A program made the translations under genes and the position numbers. Positions 54,473-64,000 of a stretch of 64,000 nt of DNA are shown piece after piece. The notes under the pieces are model-generated. The model did no database searches, had not been told where the DNA came from, and worked only from the letters and a program-made list of their open reading frames with translations. This DNA comes from Prorocentrum cordatum (taxonomy: Eukaryota > Sar > Dinophyceae > Prorocentrales > Prorocentraceae): positions 181,832-245,831 of the forward strand of contig CAUYUJ010015953.1 in NCBI GenBank assembly GCA_963575745.1, read 5' to 3'. Each line of letters starts with the position of its first letter. Position 1 is the first letter of the stretch.

Positions 54473-54827
54473 TGAGCCCGCATCGAGGAATTACACGTCA
54501 GCCACGCACCCTGGGACAGTGAATGCGCGTTCGGTTCAGCCCCCTTCACTCTGACAAACGGCTCCACGATTGGACGCAGAACCAGAACCATAACCAAACA
54601 TCGGCGATGGAACCAGGAGACAGATTGTGCCAGAACCGGCCAACAACATTGAAAAACGGAGCGGGTCAAGAAACGGTCTTACCGTTTCCAGGACCCACTG
54701 AGAAGAACTAGCATAATTAGCGCCCACACCGACAGCAAAGCCAACTGTTAAGCTCCCTGCGCGCAGCCGATGACTTTCGTGTTTCCAGGCCGCCGCGAGG
54801 CGAAGGAGAACGAGAAGGAAGACGAAA

Positions 54828-54980
54828 TGGAGGAGGTAAGGGGAGGCGGATGAGGGGGATGAGGCGGAGGCGGAGGAGAAGGAGGAGGAGGAGGAGGAGG
54901 AGGCGGAGGAGGAGGCGGAGGTGGAGGCGGCGGAGGAGGCGGAGGCGGAGGTGGAGGCGGAGGAGGAGGAAGAGGATGAT
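54828..54980. repeat. (GGA/GGC)n array
   Basis: GGAGGCGGAGG-type triplets just beyond the 3' side of the retrotransposon. Confidence 0.85.
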
Positions 54981-55337
54981 AACGCACTGCCTTGGCGGTC
55001 ACCGCGCAGGTCAAGCTAGCGCTGGGTGAGCACATCAGACTGGGGTCAAGGATGCCCCTCATGCCAGCAAAAAACGACCCCGCCACCACCCAGGGGATCA
55101 CGGAGCAGGCACACAGGCACAGCCCAAAAGCGGGCGTGGCGAGAAAGCGACAGGAACGCAGGTCAAGGCTGGGCCTCCATAGGCCGTAACCGTAACCAAA
55201 GCGTTTCAGGGTCAGAGGCCTGCAGGGGCCTGGGGGTTCGAAGGGTCCTACTTCCAGGCCTCCCCTCGTCAGCAGGGTGCCGACCTCTGAAACATAAAGT
55301 CCTGTTACGCGCTGCCCTATCTGACATCTGATGGAAT

Positions 55338-56310
55338 TCAGGCGGGCGGCAATCGACAAGGAGGTGGCTCGCCACCCCAGTGGTGTAGATAGAAGCCACA
55401 TCTAATACATAGGACCACATCCCCTGGCGCAACCCAGCACCTGTGCCCTCGCGCCGCTTCGGGCGGCACGATGCCGCAAGGCGGCATGGGGGCGGCAGGT
55501 ACCGTGGTCGCGCTCAGGGAGGGCCTAGGGTTTCGCCTGTCTTGCCTTGGGCGCTTCCCCGCGTGCAGGGAGGAGCGTCCCTCCTCGACTTCCTGGACAG
55601 CACGATCCTGCTGCTCCTGGGCAGGCGACCGCACCAGGGTCACGGGGTCAAAGGTGACACGCCTCCGCACATTGCGACCACCGTCAGACGAGCTAGACGA
55701 GCGAAGACGACACGTCGACTGACGCAAGTCCGACACATCGACGTCGACGAACGGGCGAGGGGCACCAGCAGGGGGGCTGCTCGCGCTCCTCTCAGGGATG
55801 ACAGCCTCTTCGCGCGGGGGGGGACAGCCGCCATCGCCATCAGCAGCTGGGCCGTTGAGCACCCTGACCACAGCTTCCCGTTCGCCAGGCGACGGGGAGG
55901 CCGCAGAAGATGGCTCAGCAGCCTGCTGCTGTATGGCATCAGACGGGGCCGAGACGCGACCTTGCCCATGCGAGTGCGGAAGAGCGATGCCACGAGTCCG
56001 AGCGCACCCTCCGAAGCCCGCAGGCGAGCAGGGCAGGAGAGGGAGAAGAGACGACGGACTCTATCGATGGTCTTGGCCCCAAACTTACAGAAAGCGCACC
56101 TGTATCTACTTCGTCCTCGAATCCTCTGAAAGACGTGCCGCAAGTGGTCTGGTACTTCCATACTGGGTTCCAGTCCAGGGGCAGGGGGGCGGCGTCGTCT
56201 CCGGTTCACACGAGGGCAAGTGGGGATCCTACCCGTTTCCCCGTACAGGGACAACGCCTTCTCCATCCAGCGAAGGTTGGACACGTAATGCGCGTGAGCA
56301 GCAGCCATGG
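55338..56310 (-). pseudogene. LINE 3' part: C-terminal region with cysteine motifs
   Basis: One frame (56310 to about 56060) has RYRCAFCKFGAKTIDRVRR. Another ends at 55338 with GHRCWVAPGDVVLCIRCGFY and a final Cys a few residues later. A closing CxxCG with GxV before it is typical, from memory, of the C-terminus of dinoflagellate LINE polyproteins. The two segments lie in different frames. Confidence 0.6.
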
Positions 56311-56595
56311 CCTGCCGAGCAGGACGCGAAGCACAATGAAGATCGCGCCCCGAGGCGGCCGCAAGGTCGGCCCAGCCGTTGCCTCTAGCTACCTCGCCCG
56401 CGCCGCGCTGGTGACCCCTTCAAAGTCCAAGCGACACGCCAGTGCGGAGGCCCCCGAGGTCTTCGATCTTGCCCCAAATGACCTCCCAAAAGTCAAGGTT
56501 ATTTCGACGGGGAGCTAAACGCCAACTAGGGCCTTTGTCCAGCCCGTCGGGGAGCCCCTTAAAGCCGTTTAGTATAGCAACTGGAGGGACGCAGG

Positions 56596-57480
56596 CTATA
56601 AGGGCTTGGAGGGCGGCGTGCATTTCAGCTCTCGGCGAGGACTGAACGACGCCAGGTAGCGCCCCATACACTGCGCATTTGGTGCCTCCATCCCTTCGTT
56701 CTGACAACTGAGCGAAACCCACTTAGATCTGGCAGATCCTGGCCAATACCAAATACGGCGACACGCTCCATCAGTGTAGATCCTTCCTGGGATTCCCTCT
56801 GGACTTCCATAGAGGACATGCCACCTCCCCGAGTTGCCTCTAGCAGGTAGCTCAGGCAAACATGACCGCCCGACAAGCCCACGATCCCGAAACCAAGACC
56901 CAATGTCACATGCAGGAAACCCTCTGCGGTCTATCCGAGACGTATGTTCGCCACGGGCAGCATCAAGAGCAGGACATCCCCACAATATGTGATGCATAGT
57001 GCAGGAGTTGTTTGCGCGCAGTCGGCACTGGGCATCGTCCGCGTACCCGAGTTGGTGGAGACGCGCAGGCGTCCACATGCCACCAGTGACGAGCGATCGT
57101 AGCAGTCTTGCCTCCCGATGTTCAGGAGACCAGTTCCTAGCGCGCTGCGTGCCCTGTGTGCCCTGTGAGTCCTGCCGTGGGCCTGCTTCACTAGGTTGGT
57201 CGGGATCAATGTCTTCAGCAGTTTCATCGGGGGGGAACTCTCGTCCCAAGATCTTGGCAATCGGTTCCAGCCAATAGCCCGCGGGCTCTTTGGGTTTCAT
57301 TGGCTCGCGCGAGCCATCAGGCCGACTGGCCCACTGGGCCCAAAGCGTTCTCATGGCCAATGCCTTGGCAGCCGCTAGTATCGTAGATGGGGCTTCCTTC
57401 CGAGAATCCAAGACATCGCCCATAACAGTGCGTGCCAGACGCCCCGAGGGGATTAACCGCCCCAGATCCCGAATAGCCAA
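56596..57480 (-). pseudogene. LINE RNase H region with upstream zinc-binding segment
   Basis: The frame from 57480 contains LHQLGYADDAQCRLRANN, then a Cys-His-His-Cys arrangement (CTMHHILWGC) resembling the zinc-binding element found between RT and RNase H in some LINEs. RIYTDGAC, the first RNase H aspartate motif, follows near 56800. After a frameshift the second motif appears as SSPRAEMHAALQAL in the frame of 56722. The YADD in this frame is part of the zinc-segment neighbourhood and is not the polymerase active site. Confidence 0.7.
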
Positions 57481-57550
57481 TATGGTAGCGCCCGCAGGTC
57501 CGGCGACCCTGGTCCATGGTTTGGGATGGTTTTATATAAACTGGATCTGT

Positions 57551-59168
57551 TTAGCCCAGGCCCGTTGCAGAACATCCCCAGGCACTGCGCGGTCTCGATA
57601 AAAGGAGAGACCATTGGTAGATGGGATCGTACCACGCCGTGGCCTGAGGGTCAGAGTGCTGGTGCCCCTGTATGCAGGAAGTGACCCAAGCCGAGGTGGC
57701 GGCCCTTGGGGCATGCCAGCAGCTTCGAAGAAAACACCCCATTCTAGCCACTAGCCGCGGGGGGGCTCCGTGCACCCCCACTCCGTAGGCCATGGCTGGC
57801 GGGATGGCTTTGTGCACAAAACGCGCAGCCAACTTGCCAGCGCGACGCGCCGATCGGAGCCTTGGCGCCCGACGACCGACAGCGCGCGCTCTCGACCGCA
57901 GCTTGGTGTATACCGAATGGGGCGCCCTGAGGAAATATCAACGCCCTGGACTTCGACGGCGCTGCACTGGGCGCACCCCACAGATCGGACCGTTCTGCGC
58001 GCCCGACGCCCAAGTTGAGGGTTGCAAGAAGTGAGTTGCATCCTGTTCCGAGCCGCAGGCAACCCCAGACTACCCAGAACGCCCGCGAGCATCCCCAAGA
58101 TCTTTGGGGGCTCCTCAATGAGCTTCTGGACAGAGCCCGGGACATCCAGGGTAATGTCGTCTGCGTACCGGTCGATTGTGCGTGCAGCGCTGGTCGCGTG
58201 CTGGGCACGACGCACTGCAAGGCGAACGCGGCGAAACCGCATCCTGGCAACACTCCACGCCCAGCCCAGGTAACGTCGGAAACGCTGTTGTCCCAGACCA
58301 GCCGACGGGCCCCAGAGTACATTCGCAGGGCCATGCGCAGTAAGGTTCCCGGGGGCCCGTGAACTACCCCAGCCGGGATAAGCTTATCCAGCGGAACCTC
58401 GTCGAAACACTTCCCAAGGCCAACGACGGCGCGGAGTGGTGCGCGTCCGCTGGAGTCGGAGCCTAGTCCTCCAGCCTCGGCCCCGGCAGCCACGTCTGTG
58501 GTCGATTTCTCGGCGCCAAGGGCCAGGTGGGCCCCGTTGAGTTGCGAGGCCCGAGCCCGAGCCCAGGTCATCCCTGCTTTCGCCCAGATCCGATGTGCCG
58601 ACGGCTGGAGGGCAATCGGCCGATAGCCCCCCGAGGGCTTCGCCAGGAGGCCAATATGGACGTCCCTGATTGCATCGGGCCAAGTCCCAAACACTTCACA
58701 TTGATAAAGCAGATACCCCAGGGAAGATAAGGCTTCGTTTGTCAACAGCGCCCAGTGCCGAGGCCAAAATCGGTCTGCACCAACCGCGGTGCGATGCTGA
58801 AATGGGAGCGCAGCGGTGCGTGGCTCAGCAATTCTAAGGGGCGGCAACCTAGGACCGTGCTCGCATAGGTGGCGCATTTCATCCACGATGCCGTCTGATA
58901 TGGTTTCGCCATGAATACTCCCAAAGGCGCCGTTGGGTGGTTCGTCACACGCCTTCCAAACTTGGGCCCAGGATTGCCGTTGGGCTTGAACGACGTCGCC
59001 TGGAAAGCTGGTGGGCCCCAGAGCCCCAGCGACCTGGGATAAGCACCGCCCGTGCGGCTTGGTCCATCGGCGAACTGGCTCAGGTTGTGTATCCAACTTT
59101 GCACGAAGCCAGGCAGCAAAATATTTGGATCTAGCCTGGACGCCTTTCTTTAACGGCCGGGCGACCAA
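57551..59168 (-). pseudogene. LINE reverse transcriptase, frameshifted and catalytically mutated
   Basis: The frame from 59168 has RDVHIGLLAKPSGGYRPIAL (fingers), then AVVGLGKCFDEVPLDKL (motif A, with Gly where the catalytic Asp is expected; codon at 58419-58421) and RGVLPGCGFAAFAL (motif B). Motif C, RYADDITLDV, is at 58156-58170 in a different frame, so a frameshift lies between B and C. The thumb-like HKAIPPAMAYGVGVHG segment is in the third frame near 57810. The mutated aspartate and the frameshifts make it inactive. Confidence 0.82.
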
Positions 59169-59424
59169 GATAGTCCCCTACGAACTGAAAGAGGTGTCCC
59201 TGGGTGCCCGCGGGAGAGATCGCAACCTGCTGGATCTGGTAGACGACGATCTCGCAAATTGCAGGGGGCATGTGTTTTCGCATCCTGACACGTCGGCGAT
59301 CCTCCGACAGAAAATCACAGAGGAAGCCCCAAGCCCGAGACTCGTTGAGGGGCCGATTTCGAGCATGGCGGAACTCATAAGCACGAGGCTGCAGAATCTT
59401 TATAGCTCTGCAAGCCTGGGTCCC

Positions 59425-60577
59425 TCAGGGCTGGAATCTGGCTAACGCTCCCCCAGAGGTCGACTTGCGATAGCGAGGCCCACGCGAGCGTCCTACCACG
59501 CGGTCATGCCCTCCTTCGGGGGCCTGAAAAAGTGGCGCAAGCTCAGCTTCAGCTCCATCATGCAGAGCTCGGCTGAGCTGGCCGAGTCGATCTCTATGGT
59601 CGCCGTGTTGACCCAGACGGTGCGCCGAATCCGCTGCCATGAGATCGGTCCAAGGCGTGTCAGGCTGACCTCTGGGAATATAAAAACTCAATTCACCGTC
59701 ATCGTCCTCCTCGGTCGCCTGGAGCTTGGCCTTCATCCGTGTAGGAAAGGGCCCAGGGCCCGATGGCACCGTGACCGCATGTGACCGCACACCTCTAAGA
59801 ATGGAGGCCATCACCGCGTAGTGGTACTTGGGAGGGAAGCCCGCAAGTGTGACTGGCGCGGTGCTGGAAGACGCGATGCTGTCACTGGCCATCCAGAAGT
59901 CAAGGAGGCTGCGCTTTCCTGACTTCGGATCACGATAAATACCTTCTGTTGGAACTATGAGCCTTGCCTGCAAGCGATCGCATAGTCCTGAATCGCTTAG
60001 GCGTTGAGGGCGGCAGCTTGCAGCATGACAACATTCTGGGGGCTCCCAATTGGCGCCCTTGTTCCCAGTGAGCGGGCCCGACCAGGAAACCATGACGAGG
60101 CCCTGCATGTGTACGCACAAAGACAGCAAAGGCTGGGACAATAACAGGATCAACATAATGACCTGGCACCGATACGCCAATGTCGCTAGGCGCGAAGACT
60201 CCCACTCCTCCACTGCCAATGCTATCGTGATGGTCGCTAGGTACTGCAGGGGTCACGAAAGGCTTCCAACCATTCGCACATGCCCACTCAACAGCCCGCA
60301 AGTACCGATCTCCATGCAGCTTGTGCTCTTGAGTGAGAACAGTGGCATTACGTGGCCCATCCTGTAGGAGAGCCTTCGCCTGCGGCCAGCCACTAGAATT
60401 AAGAGCGCTGACGCGAACATCCGTCTTCTTTGACACCGTCTTGGGAGCCCGCCTCCATGGGCGGTCCGCGAGCCGCTGGGTAATTGCAGAGGCCTCCGTG
60501 GGCGCTGACTGGGCCATCCGAGCGCGCTTCCGAGGCCGCGAAGACGGCCGGGCAGTCGGGCGAGAATGCGCAGGCAA
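59425..60577 (-). pseudogene. LINE APE-type endonuclease region
   Basis: The frame from 60577 shows VRVSALNSSGWPQAK, then VLTQEHKL (the conserved Gln-Glu) and GSGGVGVFAPSDIG. The frame changes near 60000-60050 and continues in the frame of 60219 with GIYRDPKSGKRSLLDFWMAS and HYAVMASILRG. This order fits the endonuclease that nicks target DNA for target-primed reverse transcription. The GDxN motif is not recognisable around the frameshift. Confidence 0.68.
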
Positions 60578-60777
60578 GGCCGCGCTTCATGAGCGCGCAG
60601 GCGAAGTAGCACAAGGTGCCGTCGCCTGCACGACCCCCGTCCGCATCACGAGCACGTCGGGGAGGGCGAGCACTGCCAGCGGCAACTCCACACGGGTGCC
60701 CCGCTGGAGCAGCAGACTGAGCAGGAAGCCAACGGTCTTCACCACCACGCTGGACCACGCGAAGCGGGCCTGACGAG

Positions 60778-61964
60778 CTAGTGGCATGAAACTGGGAATC
60801 GTCCTGCTGAGTTGGCAGACTGCACGTGCAATATTCCCTTGCACCATCGATGTCGCGAGGGCAGGAAATCGATATCTCGGTTATTCGATTTCAGTTCAGG
60901 GCGGCCCAGGTCCCGAGCAGATCGCAGCTGCTTCTCAGTGGCCTTCGCGCCCTGAAGAACTGTCGCCGCGCCGCCATTGACCTGAATGAGGGTGGCGTGA
61001 TCATCCATACCTGCATCCACATCATCACCAGCAGGATCGGACGCTGGCGGTTGGTGACCACGGTGGGCATCACTTTCCCCAGGCGTGACGCCTTGGGCGT
61101 CGCCAGTGTTGTCGCGGAGTGCCGCCATCATGTTCGAGCCAGCGTCAAAAGCGCGCGTCGCCTCGCCGATCGTGAAGTCAGCAAACAGTTGGCCAGCCAT
61201 CCCACTCGCAAGGTGCAATTGGGTGCCCCGAAGCGCGCGAAGACGCTGCACCATCATGCCATGCCACCGTTGGCGCCCATCCAGGTAGATCGCCCGACAG
61301 TGTTTCAAATGCCGGCGAAGATGAAGGCATGTTGAAACCACGCGTAGTGACAGATGCGCTCCGCCAACTTCTTTTGCAGTGCACCAGTAGGAGCTATGCT
61401 GATGAGACCATCGTGCTCTCGTATACATAATTCGACGTGGGGATCGCACCAGAAACCCCAGCACTCCTGAGCCATGATGTCATCCCAGGTGATGACGTCA
61501 GCGTGCCAGTGGCCCACGAAGGTCTCCATGTGGTCAGTGAGCTCCTCCTCTTCTAGTGCGTTCGGCAGCGCGTCAGGTGCGCCAGTGGGCTGGGCCACAG
61601 GGGGAGCGGAGGCACCATCACCATCGAGACGAACACCAGTATGCCGATAATTGCTTGGCCCAGCGAGCGCAGCCTCTGATTCGCCCTCAGAGTGCCGCGT
61701 GACCAGAATCGCCGGGAGAGCATCTTCTGAACGTTGCCGCGTTGCTGAGCCGCCATCAGCTGACGCTGGAATTAATCCGCGAGGGACAACCATGCCAGAA
61801 GCACCACCTGAGTCGCCATCAGGCCCGCGTGTATTCCAAACTGCAGCATGATCTGAACCTATGCGCATGGAAGGGGCGCCTTCCTCAGCTGCTCGGCATG
61901 CGCCGAGCCTGCGGAGATCAGGCGCGAAGAAAGACATCTTGCCACAACTACTCTGGGATGATTG
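60778..61964 (-). pseudogene. LINE ORF1/linker region, frameshifted
   Basis: One frame (to 61308) carries EEEELTDHMETFVGHWHADV and ends in HYAWFQHAFIFAGI. Just upstream of its stop another frame takes over with RQRWHGMMVQRLRALRGTQL and continues to about 60850. The product is hydrophilic with no recognised domain. Confidence 0.5.
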
Positions 61965-63450
61965 CAGGTGGGGCAGCACCTGTTGCTGTCGCTGTCGCTG
62001 CAGACGCTGAACCAGGTGTTGCAGTTGAACTGGCTGTGGCGGGGCCGCCCATGGACATGGCCACGTCTTGGGCTGTGACTGCTCCATGTAGGTAGGCGTG
62101 TAAACCATGAGGAGGCAAACCCGCACGCGGCACAGAGGCCGCGGGCGGTGGCCCATGTCCCACTTGTGGCGCCACGCTGCGCTTGTGTTCCTGGAAGGCC
62201 TTGTGGAGCTCCTGCAGGTGGACCCCGATGCTGCTGAGGGCCGTGGTGGTATTACCTGCTGGGACGGCTGCTGGCGCGGCAGCCACCAGCGCTTGAAGGC
62301 GCCCCAATGCCTGATCGACGTCCTGAATTCCGTCGGGGCCAACCTGCGAGATAGTGGCCGCCATGACCGCTGCTCGGGCCGCAGCCACTTCAAGGCGGAT
62401 CGCTGCCAGCTCATCAGTGAACGTCGCGAGCGCTGCCTGTTTGTCGCCCAACTGCTGCTGGAGAGCTTTGACCTCGGCGTCGGCTGTCTCGTGCTCACGC
62501 AGCTTGGCGGTTTGCCTGTCAAGCGCTCTGCGGAGGAGGTCGTCTGGCGCGCGGCTGGCGAGCTCGACCTCCTCCGCTTCAGCCAGCTGCCTCTTGGCGG
62601 TGATGATGAGGTCGCTGGTGTCGTCCAGCTGGAGGCGTCGCAGGGCCTGCAGCGCCTTCCGTGCCCGCGCCATGGGATCCACCTCCTCTGGGGCCGATTC
62701 GACTGAGGCAGCATCCCGACCGCCTCCGTTGGCAGCACGTCGCGCCGCGCCTGCGGACGAAAACCGCCTGGGGCCTTGTCCTGCTGGTGCACGCCCGCCT
62801 CCGTCTGGATCTGGCCGCCCTTGCCGATCGCGACCGCAGCGAAAGCAACGGTCGTTGCCAGCAGAATTGCGCTGGAAACCACGCTGCCTCGTCGCGGTGC
62901 ACGCCCATCGCCCCTTGGGCGGACCGCGGGACTCATCCTGGCGGCCGGCTTTGCCCATGGGCAGGGGTCCTGGAGGACGGGACCCGTGGTTTTGACGGAG
63001 GACGTTGGCGGCGCGGTGGAGGCGCAGGAGCAGGCGAGCCTGCCCGCGTTTCCTGCGCAGCTTCCGATGCCATCCTGGTGATGGCTGCCTCCTGCGCTTG
63101 GATGAGGCAGCGGGGGAGGAGGCCGCGGCTCCCGCCGCTTCCGTGCCGCCGCTGTAGGCCGCGCTCCGCGGCGGTCGCGCCAGGCGCTTGGCGGGGCCTG
63201 GGGCTGGGGGCTCCCAATTGCTGGCGCGCCCCGCACCCCCGCGGGCAAAACAGCTGCAGGGGGGCGACTGGGTGCCAGCCAGGAGCCACCTAGGAGGAAG
63301 AGGAGGCGGCGGCGGAGGAGGAGGAGGAGGAGGAGGAGGAGTCGGCAGCGGCGGAGGAGGCGGAGGCAGAGACGGAAGAGGAAGAGGAGGTGGAGGCCCC
63401 ACCCATCCTTGCGAGGCTTCGTCCTCCGAGGACTCGGAGACTGGCGACAA
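61948..63450 (-). pseudogene. LINE ORF1-like protein with coiled coil
   Basis: A 500-codon frame. The N-terminus is Pro-rich from a triplet array at 63295-63400, then basic (SKRRRQPSPGWHRKLRRKRG), then a CFRCGRDRQG segment like half a zinc knuckle. A long helix follows (about 62230-62680), rich in Ala, Leu, Glu and Arg, with heptad-like spacing (ELASRAPDDLLRRALDRQTA). A basic N-terminus, a zinc knuckle and a coiled coil suit a LINE nucleic-acid-binding protein. It may stay open because of composition, so coding is not certain. Confidence 0.55.
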
Positions 63451-63599
63451 CCGCCCCGCCCTGAGGAGGAGCAGCAGTACCCCGCGGAATGCCCTGCGCG
63501 CAGTGACACCACTGAAGGCGCGGCCCCTCCGGCAGGGCCCAGCCTGGAGCGTCGAGCGCTGCGCTGTGCGTCACGCAATGGGTGGGCATGGGGGGGCGG

Positions 63600-64000
63600 C
63601 GAGGGCTGCAGAAAAGGGGCCCCTCAGGGCCCGTAAAAGGGCCCTTCAGGGCCCGGGAAGTGGACCTTTCTCCCCCCCCCTGTATCGCCTTCCCATTCAG
63701 CGACGCCCAAGGGCTGCCCTCCCACCAGGACGGGCATCACCCGTGGTACAGTCGAACCGAGAGTTATAAGGATGGGCAGCCGTTTCAAGCGTACCCTTAC
63801 ATCCTTGCCTCCTTCGGCCCATCCTGAATCACTCGAGGGCAAGCCCCGCTCGAAGAGTCTCGCCATGGGCGTCCAAGACCCTCTTACGCCCTCATCGCGC
63901 AGCCGTGCTATCAGTTTAGGCTGCAAGTCAAGGGAGGAAAACAACAAAAAACGACCGGACCAGACAACTGGCGTTTACGAAACGGCCCCGGGCGCTCACT
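63600..64000. other. No gene recognised at right edge
   Basis: GGGCCC-rich direct repeats (CAGGGCCCGTAAAAGGGCCC, about 63625-63655) followed by mixed sequence. Frames here are short. Confidence 0.4.

Larger units (their letters stand above)
55335..63460 (-). mobile_element. Degenerate non-LTR (LINE-type) retrotransposon
   Basis: Reading leftwards from about 63460, protein-level similarity appears in the order ORF1-like region, APE-type endonuclease, reverse transcriptase, CCHC-like segment, RNase H and a terminal cysteine motif. This is the architecture of long LINEs that carry both an endonuclease and an RNase H. Frame changes occur near 61330, 60000, 58230, 57830 and 56790, so no intact polyprotein remains. 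No poly(A) tail or target duplication was recognised; the exact ends are uncertain. Confidence 0.85.

Noticed and set aside
61305-63578. A 757-codon minus-strand frame as the main ORF1
   Set aside because: Its upstream two-thirds is an Arg/Ser/Pro-rich shadow of the frame at 61948-63450; only its C-terminal part (about 61308-61960) looks like protein.

Overview
This window looks like nuclear DNA of a dinoflagellate. It is GC-rich and gene-poor, and saturated with triplet arrays, minisatellites and inverted-repeat elements. A 22-nt match (one mismatch) to the conserved dinoflagellate spliced leader lies just upstream of the best gene. The protein families that can be recognised are ones I associate with dinoflagellate genomes. 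The genus cannot be fixed from the sequence. A 100-N assembly gap lies at 3901-4000.

Layout. At 1-956 (minus strand) is the 5' part of an endonuclease/exonuclease/phosphatase (EEP)-like gene that runs off the left edge. Next come a 73-bp tandem repeat (1.1-1.6 kb) and a repeat module with a (TCG)n core (1.7-3.3 kb) that carries an inserted retroelement-tail fragment. Two more copies of the module stand in tandem at 9.7-12.9 kb, 1.61 kb apart. From 13 to 46 kb there is no convincing gene. That stretch is made of triplet and tetranucleotide arrays, long minisatellites (83 bp at 24.5-25.1 kb, 90 bp at 27.0-28.3 and 30.9-32.9 kb, CTTGGGGC-type at 34.8-36.2 kb, GGATTCCTGAA-type at 36.4-37.2 kb) and many short elements with terminal inverted repeats. 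Several of these recur as near-identical copies, and some keep clear target-site duplications.

The best protein-coding gene is at 47.0-49.6 kb (plus strand). It encodes a multi-span membrane protein with three copies of a roughly 75-residue N-terminal repeat, split by an intron of about 1 kb that is filled with minisatellite. A full-length spliced leader followed by a second, truncated one precedes its start codon. That is the mark of an mRNA that was trans-spliced, reverse-transcribed into the genome, expressed and recycled again. From 50 to 55 kb there is more minisatellite, a second 73-bp repeat block with the same unique tail as at 1.6 kb, and GCCGCAGGCGCC-type repeats shared with 46.5 kb.

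The right-hand 8 kb (about 55.3-63.5 kb, minus strand) is one decayed non-LTR retrotransposon. In order it shows an ORF1-like region, an APE-type endonuclease, a reverse transcriptase, an RNase H and a C-terminal cysteine motif, with several frameshifts and a mutated catalytic aspartate. An element of this kind could have supplied the reverse transcriptase for the mRNA recycling seen at 47 kb, but this copy is inactive. The genes show no operon-like organisation.
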